Below, in pieces: positions 1 to 12,623 of a stretch of DNA of 64,000 nt. A program made the translations under genes and the position numbers. Position 1 is the first letter of the stretch; each line of letters starts with the position of its first letter. This DNA is from Acanthochlamys bracteata (lineage: Eukaryota; Streptophyta; Magnoliopsida; Pandanales; Velloziaceae): NCBI GenBank assembly GCA_019914995.1, contig CM034135.1, forward strand, positions 4,528,501-4,592,500. The letters run 5' to 3'. Below the pieces are notes generated by a model. The model was not told where the DNA came from and searched no databases. It saw only the letters and a list, made by a program, of their open reading frames with translations.

Positions 1-3000
1 TTAGCTAATCCTCTTATAAGTTATGAACTGTCCACCATGCCCTCCCACTGCCGAGTTATGAGCTGTTAGATATTCCTGCAAGATCAACTCAAGAGGGGAG
101 GGGTGAATTGAGTTAATCTATAAAAATTTTCGTTAAGTTTGTAATCCCTATCGCGAGAGCCGACAAATGTCGTGTCGATCTTTGTAACTGCAGAGACAGA
201 AAGAGTTAGTGTGTTTCTTGTGAAGTGACAAAGAGTAGTGCTCAGGGTATTTAACGTGGTTCGGCAAAACCCCTTTGCCTACATCTACGGTCGCTCTATC
301 ACCAGAGCCAAAGCTTCACTAGACCTTTAATAAGCTACAAATACACCTAGAGCGAAGTGCTTTGCCAAGCACACATATTCTACCGGGTTTCTTCGCCAAG
401 ACAACCCCTACCAGCCTCCTGGACACGCCTGTCCCCCTGGCTGATTTGCTAGCACTATTACAAGGTCTAAGAGCTTACACCAAGCTCTACACTGAGCTTT
501 TACCGGGGTGCCTCAAAGACCACCTTTTAGACTGTCAGTGACAAGTTACAAGAAAATAAATAAGTATTGAGTGCAGGATCTATCTCATGAATGTTGAGTG
601 TTTAAGCAGTGATTCAGATGAGATGGTCGGAGAGATTCTTGAGAGATTTCTTGATATGATTTGCGTGAAGATTTCTTTGTGTGGAGTAGTCAAGTTCGTG
701 GCCGTGAGGGGAGTTTTTGTGTAGAGTGGTAGAGTTCTTGTATGTCTCTGTTTTTGCTTGGATTCTCTCTACTTTTGTTTTCTTTTTGTTCTCTCCCTGT
801 TTTTCTCTATTTCTCCACCGCGTTTTCTCGTTGCTGTGACTCCCTTTTTATAGAACATCTTTCCTGTGCAGGAGCCGTTGAGGAACGTTGCTGTTGGCGC
901 TCGGTTCTTCACGTCAGAGAAGGAATGGTGTTGTCCAGTGGTTCTTCAGCTGTGTTTGTGCAAAGTCTTTGTTGCATTGAATGCGTTGAAGAGATTTGAA
1001 TTTGTTGCCAACGGTTGAGTGCTTAATTCAGCTAAGCTTCTGTTTGAATTTCGGTGAGCTGATGAGTTGATATAGTATGTCAATAATAAATGCAGTGTAG
1101 GTTGACCGCTTGACTGATCAAGAACTTTGACTGCTTTCTTTCCTTGATTATTGAGCTTCCCTTTTGTGTGAAAGTGAAGATGATTCTAACTCTTGTAAAT
1201 CTTCTATTTGAGGTCCTTGATCCGTTGTGAGTGCAGTGTGATTTTTTGAAGGCAAAGGAAATTTAGTTCTGCAGCGAACATATGGGTTTTGTCCCAAAAC
1301 AGAAGTCTGCATATGCTTGATAGCCAAACAAATTGATCAGAATGTGGTCATTGCATCCTCTGTCCCGTATATTGTTTCTCTGTCCCGCTTGATAGCAACA
1401 TAGCATTGGTCATTATTTAGCTGTGGCATCCTCTGTCCGTATCTTTGTTCTCTGTCCCTTCAAGCGATCGAGCGGTGACCGTGATGTGGCTGTGGCATCC
1501 TCATCCCTGTGTCTTTGTCATACATCCCGGTATGTAGTAGCATAACAGTTGGCTGTATGATGGCTGTTTTTGTCTGCTGTAAATTAAATGATCTTTGTTT
1601 ATCTAATCCTGCAGACTGGTTTTCAGATTATTAGTCTTACATAAATCATAGTTCTTAATTCTTTGTTATCATCAAAATTATCTTTGTATTTTCAACATAA
1701 GCATCAAACAAAATTTGATGCCTCAATGCCTTGTCATTTAGAATCCACGAGCGTCTACTGTGACATAAAAATCCTTGTACGTTGGACAGCTCTGGATGCT
1801 CACTAGTACCCACTGATTGAAGAAGATTCTGAACAACCGAGTCTTTTGACTGTGCTTGCCTTAAATCATCCCAGAAGGACGATTGCAAAATAGTTATGAC
1901 AGCACAAGAGGCTTCTTGACAGCGCGACAAGGCATCGGCAACAATATTTTCCTTGCCCGCTTTGTATATGATTTGGTAATCATACCCCATTAACTAAACA
2001 AGCCATTTCTGTTGGGCTACTGAAGTGATACGTTGCTCCAACAAGTACTTTAAGCTTAGGTGATCGGTTTGGATGATAAAACGATTACCTATCAAATATG
2101 GCCGCCATTTCTGAACAGCTAACACCAATGCCAACAGCTCCTTCTCATATGTTAACTTGCTTGCTGCTGTAGAAGATAGTGACTTACTAAAAAATGAGAT
2201 TGGTCTTCCTTCTTGTGACAAGACTACTATAATACCCCTTCCAAAGGCATCAGTTTCAACTACAAACGATTTAGAGAAATCAGGAAGCACTAGCACTGGT
2301 GTAGATGTCATAGCATCCTTGAGCTTTAAGAAGGCTTCCTGAGCATCTGAAGACCATGAAAAAATTCTTCAAAAGTGCAGTGAGAGATGCAGCGATCTTG
2401 CCATAGTCTTTAACAAATCGACAGTAATAACCCGTTAAACCTAAGAAGCCCCTTAGAGCAGTTTGGGAAGTAGGCACAGGCCAAGCCATCATTGCCTTCA
2501 CCTTAGAAGAATCTGCTGAAATGCCCTCTGCTGAAACCAAATGGCCCAAGTATTTAAGTTTCTTACTTCCAAATTGGCATTTTGATAAATTTGCTTGAAG
2601 CTTGTGTTGCTATAAAACAGAAAACATAGTGGCAAGATGCTCCAAATGCTCTTGCCATGAGGAACTATAAACAAGAATGTCATCAAAAAATACTAGCACA
2701 AAGCGCCGAAGGAAAGGCCTAAATATATCATTCATGGTAGCCTGAAATATAGCTGGGGCATTAATCAACCCAAAGGGCATAACCAAGAATTCATAATGGC
2801 CATCGTGGGTTCTAAATACAGTCTTATGCGTGTCTTCCTCCTTGACTCTAATTTGGTGGTACCCGGACTTAAGATCAAGCTTGGAAAAATTTTTTGCACC
2901 ATGCAATTCATCCAAGAATTCATCTATAACCGGTATAGAAAACTTATCTTTGATAGTAATTGCATTTAGGGCCCGGTAGTCTACGCAAAACCTCCAAGTG

Positions 3001-5190
3001 CCATCTTTCTTCTTACTAACAAAACAGGCGAAGAAAACGTAGAAATGCTAGGGTTGATAATACATTGTTCAAGCATCTCCTTGACCGTTCTCTCTATTTC
3101 CGCTTTCTAAATGTAGGGATATCGATAAGGCCTTACATTTATAGGTGTAGCACCAGGTAGCAATGGTATTGCATGATCCAATGAGCGCTTTGGTGGCAAT
3201 CCTATAGCTGGCCGAAAAACAGAAGCATACTTGTCCAGCAATGACTGTAAGTCGTTAGGCACAGAAGTGATCTCCAAGAAGGATTCCTCAACTGGAATAA
3301 TTCGTACAGAACATAGAGGAGAAGTGTGGCTTAGGCATGTCAATCTGGAGACACTTCCCTCTCTAATCCCTTTTAAGACAACCCGTTTGCCAGATAAGGA
3401 AAATTTCATTTCTAATGCCTTCCAGTCACAAACTATCTTTCCTAAACTTGCCAGCCACTGAATTCCTAGGACCAAATCCATGCCACCCAATGGAAAGGGG
3501 TATGCATCCACCTGCAGGTTAATTCCTTCAATTGCAATAGGAATATTTTTGTACATTACCTCAATAGAGTGCAGTCTCCCATCAGCAAGCTCAACGTGGA
3601 CCGTCCAGACAGCCGTACCTTGAAGTTGTAGATGTTTTGCAAGTCGTTCTGTAATGAAATTATGGGTGCTCTCCGAGTCTATGAGAATAAAGACCTCTTG
3701 CTTTTTAATCTTGCCTACTACTAGTATGGTTTGTGGACCTACGATACCATGTATAGCACTTAAAGACAAGGTTGCATCTTTTGTGAGGTTCTGTCCTTCT
3801 GTGTCAGGACAACATTCTTCCTGGCTCTCCTCATCTTCATGTCCCGCAATGGAATAAATTTTTGAGCTGCACCTGTGGCCTCTCTCATATTTTGCATCAC
3901 AATAAAAACATAATCCTTTTTCCCTTCGAGCATTGATGTCAGACACACTAAGGCCAGAGGTACGAAGTCGGGCAGCAGTATTGGAAGAAGCTGGCGGTCC
4001 AATAGAATGGGAGCTCTGGATTGGAATGTTTGCTACTGTTTTCTGTGTACTCCAGTCATTGCGAGTGGACTAGAAGCGCCACGATCGTGATGTAAGTTGG
4101 CTCAGGTTCTCTTTTTGCTCAAATATTCGAGCAAGTTTAAAGGCTTCCTGCAATGAAGTGAGTCTACTGGTCATTACATCAATGGCTATATGCTTGAAAA
4201 GTCCCCCACAGAAGCTGCCAATAAGGTCTTCCTCTGCCGCTAGTGGCAACCGGGCGCGTAGCTCTTCAAACACAGCTTGATAGTCGGCCACCGAGCTGGT
4301 TTGCATTAATTGTTTGAGAGCAAAACTTGGATGTTCAAAGGTTGTATTACCGACCGTTGGATAAGAGCTTCTTTCAGCTGTTCCCATGAGTGGTGCGGTC
4401 TATTTATTTCAAAGTTTTGATACCATCTATTGGCATCATCTTGGAAATACATTGGAGCTATAGAGATACGATAATCTATTGATGTTCGATAATACTTGAA
4501 GTATTTCTCCGCCAAATAAATCCATTCGTTCACTTTAGTTCCATCAAAGTAGGCGAATTTGTGTCTATCTCTTGGCAATTGTTGATGCAAGTCTTTAGTA
4601 TTCAAGGAAGATTGGGACTGGATTGGTATGTGCCGTAGGGAATTATTGTTGTGGTGGTTAGATTCATTGGTTTGTCACAGCTTCTTCTACTTGGAGATTT
4701 TGTGGTTTTGGTGTTGGTAGAAGTGGTGGCGGTTGGTGCTGTGAGGGGTTAGGTTGGGTTAGATTGACTGGAATTGGTGTGATGTATGAAGGAGAGGGTA
4801 GGACAGTGGAATTTTGTAAATGTCCGAGACAGTACATCTGTGTACCCTGCTGTTGATTTAATGTGGGTGGTAGAAGGGAAGTGGGTGGGTGGGTATAAGG
4901 TGTAGTGACAGCCCTAGGAGCGGTTTGTTGTGATCTACCCCCTGAGTTCACCACACGTTGCATCTCCGCAAGGTCCGCCATTAGTCTTGCTATACAACTT
5001 GTAAAGTTTGCCGCCATGATATTGAATTGCTCTCGCAATTCTGGTTCTGTCCACACGTTCAGCGATGAATGTGGTTCTGGTGATGGCGGAACTCTCAAAA
5101 AATTCCTGTGATCTATTGATTGAGGCGAAGTAATGGAGTTTGGTGATCCGGGTGCCATTGCGTTGATATCTTCCATGGCTCTGGCACAAA
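1..5190 (-). mobile_element. Ty3/gypsy LTR retrotransposon fossil, cut by the left window edge
   Basis: The order read on the minus strand is that of a chromovirus-like Ty3/gypsy gag-pol. A gag leader and N-terminal region lies at about 5180-4660 and a capsid-like region at about 4605-4070. A CCHC zinc knuckle (CFYCDAKYERGHRC) follows near 3920-3865, then an aspartic protease region near 3700-3500. Reverse transcriptase ([29 protein letters not shown]) spans about 3170-2500, and RNase H about 2320-2000. The start of integrase lies at 1990-1700 and resumes at 1-63. A PBS-like string (TTTGTGCCAGAGCC, minus, 5177-5190) sits just before the gag start. The frame is interrupted roughly half a dozen times, so the element is dead. 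A solo LTR is nested inside it. Its own LTR pair is not visible because one end lies outside the window. Confidence 0.93.
64..1697 (-). mobile_element. Solo LTR (1.63 kb) inserted in the gypsy integrase region
   Basis: On the plus strand the segment starts TGTTAGATATTCCTGC and ends TTTTCAACA, so it has TG...CA ends. It is flanked by near-identical 5-bp repeats (TGAGC at 59-63, TAAGC at 1698-1702). Gypsy integrase coding resumes at 1-63 on the far side (HHCC-type zinc-binding region), which shows that this piece interrupted an older element. A minus-strand TATA-like TATAAAAAGGGAG near 850 suggests LTR orientation on the minus strand. The piece shares both end regions with the solo LTR at 40477-41781: the ACTCAAGA...GGTGAATTGAGTT block at one end and an ATCATCAAAA block at the other. 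No internal retroviral coding was seen. The superfamily (Copia or gypsy) is not decided. Confidence 0.75.
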
Positions 5191-6440
5191 ATGATATGAT
5201 CGTAGTGAACAAAGAGAGAAAAGAGAAGACGAACAGAGGATGGTCAGTGAACAAAGGAGGGAATAGAAGATGTGCAGAAGAATATAAGAAACTCAATCAT
5301 GCATGCCCCAACCTAGGTCATGCTTCCTTTATTTATAACATAAGAGATACTCCTTAATTGAAATTCTAATTAAAGATAAACTCTTTCCTACTAAAACTAC
5401 ACCAAAAGGACTCCCTATTGGAGCTAAACTCCTACATGGCATATGGATGCCACTGACCTGCGCCCGAGTGCAGATCAAATGGCGCCCAGGACATCGTCAA
5501 AGGTATCCTGGCTGTCCTGAGTTGCACCCAGCTGCTAGCTTTGATCCCACTGTCCAAGCTTGGTGTTCCTTCTTTCAAAATCTCCAGTGAAACATCCTGG
5601 GCATCCCTAACACTTGTTCATCGACCTCCGGCTCCGGCGAGTTCTGTCAATGTAACTGGTTCTTCCTCTTTGTCAACAGCAGAATGCTCCCATCTTTGTA
5701 GGAGCTCCTTTCTCTCTGGCCCTGCCATTGTAACAAACTACTTTTAAGCTCTGATCAACAAGAGAGAGTTGCTGCATTTCGATCAAATGTTGTTCAATAG
5801 CGATTCGGTGAATTCCTTCGTAACGGCATATAGTAACGATGCCAATGCTTTCAATACCGATTTCACTAGCACAATGATGAAGATGGAGAATTGGAATGTG
5901 CTCACTAGGTTTGCTTTGAAACCCCCACCACTACCTCTACCAACACTAACGACACCACCGACCTCACCACTAGCGCCATCTTCGAAGACCTCGCCGGCAA
6001 CACCACCTGCTCCACCATTTTCGTAGAAACAAAAGACACAAAGAAACGAAGAGAAAGGAACATACCGAAGTAAAATGAAGAAGAAAAATTGAGGCCTAAT
6101 GAGGCTTGAGAGAGACGAGCTCTGATCGGAAACAGATCGGCCGAGAGGTCGCGTTTGGATGAGAAGAAAAAGTCCGGAAGAAAGAAATAAAGAAGAAATA
6201 AAGAGATCAGTCTAAACTCTACATGATTTGATTCAGGAAACCAAAAATTTATTTTAATTATATATGATCGATCCGGACGGACGGGTCGCCGACTCAATCC
6301 AAAACTCATCCGGAGCATACCGGATTGATTGCATATCTAATTTTTTATAGATTTGAACCAATTTGGTATCTAGATTGACGATTTCTGAATCGATCCGAAT
6401 ATTTCTATTTGGATCCACCAATTATGCTTTCAAGTTTTAA
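5191..6440. other. Retroelement leader or LTR-like remnant, then a hAT-like terminus
   Basis: The part at 5191-5540 lies directly upstream (minus) of the gypsy gag and probably includes its 5' LTR. It has a TATA-like TATAAATAAAGGAAG on the minus strand near 5330, but no second LTR is available for comparison. A second PBS-like string (TGTTGATCAGAGCT, minus, 5747-5760) is followed by an ATG at about 5730, so another retroelement leader may be present. The part at 5900-6030 is GC-richer and encodes Gly/Val-rich peptides that I do not recognise. The right end (GGATCCACCAATTATGCTTT, about 6415-6436) matches the terminus seen at about 22790-22810 and is treated as a hAT-like element end. Confidence 0.4.
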
Positions 6441-7740
6441 CCTTTATGCACTAAAAGAGGACTACTTACCACCGAAATTTTAGTTACCAATAAATATTAA
6501 TCTACTTAAGTGACAATCACGGTTATTCAAACATCAACGACCAAATCTCAATCAGAACATATTTTGGCGCACTATTTTATTTCGTCCCTCCAACTTTCAC
6601 AGCTGCGGCGATGTCGCTTGGACAGGTTTTTAGGACATCCTATCCTGCTCTTGCTTGAGGGCTGACACTTTAGGCTTTCTTCGATAAACTTGATAAAGTA
6701 AAAGTCAAAGAAAAGGAAGAGCTTCTACTTCAATTACCATCCAAGCCTTTGAGTTGAAACCCGCTTTGAAATGAAACCCTTATCGTTTCAACCTAAGAGA
6801 GCAGAAAGAGGATTTCTCACTATTCCATCTCGTGCTTTACTTGAAAATCGGAAACGGGCTTCATACTTACGATATTGCTTTCGTGCGAACAACTGAAGAT
6901 AAGGGTAAGGGAGTGAAAAGTATTGTAACTATTTATACGAGAGTTTTTTATTCCGATCAGAAATGTTAGATCGTAGCTTAAAATATTTATTTTATATAAT
7001 TTTTTAGTATTTAATTTTTTAAATATGATAAATAAATTACACACCCTATAATAATTAATTTATTTTAAAGATTTTAAATAAATTATCTTTAAAGAAAAAT
7101 TTATTTTTAATACTAAAAAACGATCCATTTACGTGCGCATGGATTTTGAATCCCCGGCCCATACGCTGCCCCTCTACAGAGTAAATACCTAGCAAGTAGG
7201 ACTAGCCTTGCTAGTAAGGATAGCTAGAAGCTATGGTCCAATTTTGGAACTAATAACACGCTGCAAGGTGCAAGATGCTTCCATGTGATGCTAATACTAG
7301 TGTCTACATATCTATATGCAAGAAGATAAAAAAACACATTAATTAGTTTTGTTAATTTAACTCCATAATAAGGTATAAGCTGGAAACTATTGCCACCTAC
7401 GGGAGCTTATAACTTTTAGTTACGAAGGAATAAATATTCTATAATCAAGAATTATAGTGGTAATCTTGATAATAAAATAATGTGGAACGGAAGAAGATAT
7501 AACAAGAATTTGTCACAAATCACAATCACTCCCTTGCTTCAAATTTTATTTTTCTTTTGTTTTTTAATTGAAATCATCTTGGAATATCTCGACTCTGTGG
7601 AAAAGCTTTGCTGTAAAAAGGTGTTTCATGTAACTGGTGCTGTTAACTTCAAGAAATTCCATGACTTCCCGATGTCGTCATTGCTTCATGATTAGAATAA
7701 AAAGTTTATCGGTTGAGATTAATTTCTTAAATAATATCCA
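6441..7740. other. Intergenic, no gene recognised
   Basis: The sequence is AT-rich with short coding-like stretches near 6600-6890 (plus) that match nothing I recognise. The rest is low-complexity AT sequence (6960-7120) and unique-looking DNA. No splice-consistent gene model could be built. Confidence 0.4.
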
Positions 7741-8790
7741 ATAGTAGGAATCTCAGTTCACATCAGTGCGATCCAGTATTGTCAGATCCGAATCGAACTG
7801 TTCGGATCGATCTGAGAATCATCGATTAGTAATCAAAACCCATATGAGTCTGTAAATAAGTAGTCTATACAATTGATCCGCTTCAATCCGGTTTGATTCT
7901 AACAACTTGTCCGCCTTAGTCAATCCGAATTATTAAAAATTAAAAATATATATTAAACTTAACCAGCTAACCAGACTAAACTTACCTCGTTATTGAGCTC
8001 TAATCCATTATTCGTCCGCATTCTCAATTCCGGTAATTCGGATAGGAGGCAGCGAAAAGTCCAAAGCCAAGTCACAAAATTGACCATCATCTCTAACTTC
8101 AATCAAGTCGCAACAGTTACGCCAAAACAAAACTTGAACCATCTTTGATGACGGCGGCGCCAATTGATGCAATCATGCGATACTGTTGGCACAACCACCA
8201 TAGCGGGCGAGTGATTCAGCTATCTATTCAAGCGATTTAAGGTTACATTTAATGATCGTGTCAACAAACACGCGTGTTCCCTGCGGCACATTTACAACGT
8301 ACGATTCTACCACGATCATATCACCGGAGAATAGATAGATATCACAAGCAGTGCGGAACTTTTAAACTCAAGGACAATAACGGATTTGTTCAGCTCCAGT
8401 TCGTCGCGCCAAAACTCGCCATGCTTGCTTTGGTCTACGACTTCAAGATCAAAACTGTCGCGAGGAATTCGTTAGCAATAGAGTTGGGATTCGTCGACAA
8501 TAACACTATAATGAGGTACTTCCTACTGATGAAAGAGTTGGTTGCGAATTCCAACGATGTGTCTATGATGAAGTAGCAAGAAGCAATGAGTAATGATGCA
8601 TCAAAAAACATCGATAGAGAATAGAGTGAAACGGAGTGAGAGACTTTACGGAGAATCCACATGAGTTCTCACCAATAATCTATCTGGCAAATTGATCAAT
8701 AGTGAACCGGCCCGATCGAACTACGACTCGTCGATCCGAAGAGATTTCTGGATCGATGGGCAAGTCAGTTCTACTAACATTGGTGCAAAC
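7741..8790. mobile_element. hAT-like non-autonomous relic with an unrecognised 100-codon ORF inside
   Basis: Both flanks (7745-7930 and 8690-8770) carry the interleaved CGGATC / GATCCGA motif texture seen at the termini of other hAT-like relics in this window (6270-6436, 17040-17215, 22640-22815). Between them an open frame at 8274-8576 (plus) encodes 100 residues, including KDNNGFVQLQFVAPKLAMLA and a distinctly protein-like composition. I cannot assign it to a family. It may be a captured host-gene fragment. Neither TIRs nor a target-site duplication were resolved. Confidence 0.35.
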
Positions 8791-9929
8791 TCTAAAAAAT
8801 AGTGCCAGATGTATATTTTTCTATATTATCCCAGTTTTTGGATGTGTTCATTTTTTGCCGAACACAAGCTTTTCTTCAAAAATTGAGTTCTATTAAATTT
8901 TTATATTTACTTTCACTACAATTTTATTTTTTAATTAATATTTAATATTCACTTTAATATTATTTTATCAAATATATAATTTATTTTACCGATCGCTTCT
9001 AATGAAAGTAAATATAAAATTAAACTTATTTTTAGCAACAATTTTTTTAATGTTGCACTTTTTGTAACTCACTTTAGAAACAAGTTACTCAAAAAATAGT
9101 TGTTAAAAATAATTTGATTCTCGTATTTACTTTTATTTGAAAATAAATAATTTAGTGACTTATTGTATTTGAGAAAATAATTGTTAGAACTAAATATGAA
9201 AATATCACATGAAGTGAAAACTTTTTGCGTAAAATTAATATGAAAATTAGAACTCCGTTTTTTTTCTTTTTTGGAAATTATTGAGTTCCCTAAAAAATCA
9301 AAACGCCTTCGGAGAAAATCGGCTCATTATCCACAACAGATGCCATATAAGAAACAACTACGATAAAAAAATAAAAAATCAAAACATGCACTGGCACTGA
9401 AGTTCAGCGTGCAGTAATTTAAAAAGTTACAAAAAAATAGTACAGATTCAACGGCTGCTTGGAAATATTTTCAATTGCTTTTTCACCTCTTTTTCAATTT
9501 TTTCTTTCTCAAAAACTTTTTATAATATAATAATTTTTTAATTTAAAATATTAATAAATTATACATCACAAAATTTTTATAGATATAATTTTTTTGTAAA
9601 AAGAAAAACAAAAACTCATTTTAAGTAATCTCAAAACGTCTCAACCATGAATTTGTCAAATACAGTTAACCATTAAATCCATACAAGAAATGTCTCTACA
9701 AAAACCTTGGTACTAATCAGATAATTACCTCTATATGGTTGGTACAAAATGACTGAGCAACTCAAATCGAAATGTTAACAATCAGCTCCCAATGTCAGGT
9801 TGTGTAACTAGAGACCAAAATGCATCAATAATCACCCTGCTGCATTGGGCGCCTCTGGAGTCAGTCTCATGAATAAATTATAAGACGAGTTTCAATATGT
9901 TGATTGTCATCAGTGTGAGCATTAGCAGG
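8791..9929. other. AT-rich intergenic DNA with a possible MITE
   Basis: The sequence is mostly A/T runs. The part at about 9450-9650 resembles the AT-rich MITEs near 49.9, 51.5 and 60.1 kb (poly-T/poly-A arms around TTTTTATAATATAATAATTT). The last part, down to 9930, is the 3' flank of CENH3. No other gene is visible. Confidence 0.4.
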
Positions 9930-12586
9930 TCACCAGTGTCTTCTCCCACCAATCCGCCTAGCTAGCTGAATGTCTTTTTGCACTGTACCATAAGAACGCA
10001 ACACACTCAATGTAATATTACTCTTAAAGCACAACACTAGCTTGCTTTGCTGTATACACAATCTGTATCCAAAATAAAACATCAGAACTATTTGAAAATA
10101 TATGAAGCACACTGCTCTTCTATGCACTCTCAAGTGTCATAGAAGCATGTTAAGTCTGCATGTTCACAGAAAATGTATACAGATTACTAGAATCAAATCG
10201 CTACAAATGCAGTTTTGGCATATGCTAGGTATCACAAATTGACATCATAATTAAAGAAGATTTACATAATAAAAAAAGGAAACGAACAGCAATTGCTGTA
10301 AAATGCAATTCTTACTGAGGGTAACACGTTTTGCATGAATTGCACAGAGGTTTGCATCTTCAAATAATTCAACAATATAATACTCAAGTGCCTGCGAAAC
10401 AAAAAAAAACATATACTTGATATGAGTCGCTGTTACAATCAGCAAATTTTGTATGTGATAGTGCCTCCAAACGGAAGACAACGTAAGTCTATTACCAGAC
10501 TAGACTGTTGAAACTACCTTATTCAACCACATCACAATTACAAGTTTGCATCACTTAGTCCTATAAATTCAGTCATTTAATGTATTAGAAGAAATAAGCT
10601 TATATAATTCAGCAATAAAATTGTCCCAATACTCGTAAGAAAAATTAATGACTATGATACACAACCTGGAAATAAGAGCCCATTGTAGATTGTTAGCCAG
10701 TTTATACATATTTGAGCTGTTATTTGGCAGGAATAGCTGGCATAATGAACGATATAGAGTACAGGGAACTAAATCAATTAACAACAACAAGAGCATCAGT
10801 GTAATGCAAAGTCACACTTCTCTTTAAGATCTCACATAAATTAACCACCAAAATATCTGACCAATCTTTATGCTCAGAAACAGTGAGCTTATGATAATTT
10901 CTTCCAATAACTTCTCTGGCCACATCTGAACAAAGAACTATAGAGTAAGAAAAACAATCGAGAACAAGACTTTATATAAGGAGTATTGAAGCTTATATAT
11001 AATATGAAACTTATACGCCAGTCTGTCAAATCACAATCATACCACCCTCAAAGTAATAATCATTCACTATTTCGCTCAATTAAGAGCAAAGATCCAGAAC
11101 AATCCAAAGAAGCTCTAGCAACCATCACAAAGCCCCATCTTTTCTAAATAGTTGTAGCAAATAGTGATAAGTCATCGCACTACCCATCAAAGAATATCAG
11201 CTTGAGAAATAAACACCATAAACTTCTGTATATTATTGAAAGCTCTAGCAGATCCTTAGGAGGATTCTAAGAAAATGATACAAAGTTTTTTTTATTGTGT
11301 ATGTATACACTTGACAACTAAAGGAATTGATAATTAAACTATTTGTTACCTCATGAATTGCATAAAGAGCTTCAGCACTCCAACGGGAGACTTCTCTTGA
11401 GTACTGATTGGTTATTTCCTTCACCTGATTAAAACATAAAATTTATTTAAATAAGCCAAAAGAAAGAACAAGATAATGATGCATCTGACATTGAAAAGCA
11501 CATTGCATCTTTTATAGCAGAAACCAATGTTAAAACATCAATATGTATCCATCTATAAAAGCTGGTACAGCAATAACTTGGTATTTCTTCTCATTATATT
11601 TCCATTCATCATATGCTCTAATTTCTAAGACCGAATTATACAATTTCCAGAGACATTAAAGTGGCAGGTAGAAGTGAACTAACTAGTCGGATGATGGGAG
11701 CATGAGAAATTAGCAGGTTGGTTGACTTCTGAAATTTCCTAATCTCTCGCAGAGCCACTGTCCCAGGTCTGAACCTGTGTTTTCGCTTCCCCTGAACCTC
11801 TGATGCTTGTCCCTCTATCCAAAAGGAGAAACACAACACAAATTATATATTAATTTACAGTAAAAAATTGAGTCAGATTTATTTGGGGATCAATTTTGTG
11901 AGTGTAGAGAATGCTTCCAGAACTTTCTTTGACAGACGATTCACATTACATGGGTTCCTATGGTAGAAAATTCTCACAATGTTTGAAAAAAAATGGGGAT
12001 TCATTCCAAATCACTTTCTGTGGTAAAAAAGTTCGTTTCTACCAAAAACAGTAAACATTTTCTAACTTTTCACCAAAAAGAAACAAATAAATCGAAGGAA
12101 AAAAATTTAATACAACCGAAGCTAAAAAGACGCAATTTTTTACCATCCCACCAAAATCCAAGATCGTGTTTTCCCAAAATTTTAACTGAAAAAGTACAAG
12201 GAGAGCTCCTTACCTTGATTCCCTCCCTGTCTTTCTGGCGGTCGCTGTAGAAATCAAGATACAAGCTCAAACTCAACAAAACAAATTCAAAAAAAGTACA
12301 AAAGAGAAAGAGAACGATAGAGAGCTCTGACTGACTCTAGGAGCTGAAGAGGCAGTTTGGGGAGTTGACGGTTGAACTTCTGTAGGGTACAAAAAACCAA
12401 GAATCTTTTCAGATTGTTAAAAATACATTGAAAATTTCAACATTCAACGAAGAATTTACAGAAAACGAAACAAGAACAACCTTGTTGTTGTTGTTGGCGT
12501 CGCTGTCGTTGGTGGCTGGACTCGCCGGACAAATTGAACCTTCGCCGCGGTTTACTGCGATTGGAGAAGTGCTTCGTTCTCGCCAT
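9930..12586 (-). CDS. CENH3: Centromere-specific histone H3 variant (CENH3), seven exons
   Basis: CENH3 replaces H3 in centromeric nucleosomes and marks where kinetochores assemble. I read seven minus-strand exons: 12586-12481, 12379-12336, 12244-12214, 11814-11684, 11424-11350, 10391-10316 and 9982-9930. All introns are GT-AG, and the total is 516 nt, giving 171 residues plus stop in one frame. The N-terminal tail (1-75) starts [12 protein letters not shown]. It departs from H3 after ARTK, is basic and ends exon 1 in five Gln. The histone fold starts at [18 protein letters not shown] (74-91). It continues with an alpha-1 helix ending IIRLVKEIT, a loop 1 longer than in H3 (NQYSREVS), an alpha-2 helix ([20 protein letters not shown]), [14 protein letters not shown], and an end [11 protein letters not shown]. 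The W in loop 1/alpha-2, the long loop 1 and the missing H3 tail separate it from canonical H3. A (TC)n tract lies in the 5'UTR. Family assignment is very secure. Individual splice sites of the short exons 2 and 3 are inferred. Confidence 0.94.
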
Positions 12587-12598
12587 TAGACCAACGAG

Positions 12599-12623
12599 CG
12601 AGAGAGAGAGAGAGAGAGAGAGA
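12599..12623. repeat. (GA)n microsatellite in the CENH3 5' leader
   Basis: About 12 GA units, (TC)n on the coding strand, begin about 13 nt upstream of the CENH3 start codon. CT tracts in leaders are common in plants, and a regulatory role here is only possible. Confidence 0.85.

Noticed and set aside
742-999. 85-codon open frame (plus) in the first solo LTR
   Set aside because: The Ser/Leu/Phe-rich composition and its position in LTR DNA fit a chance frame. No homologous frame exists in the related LTR.
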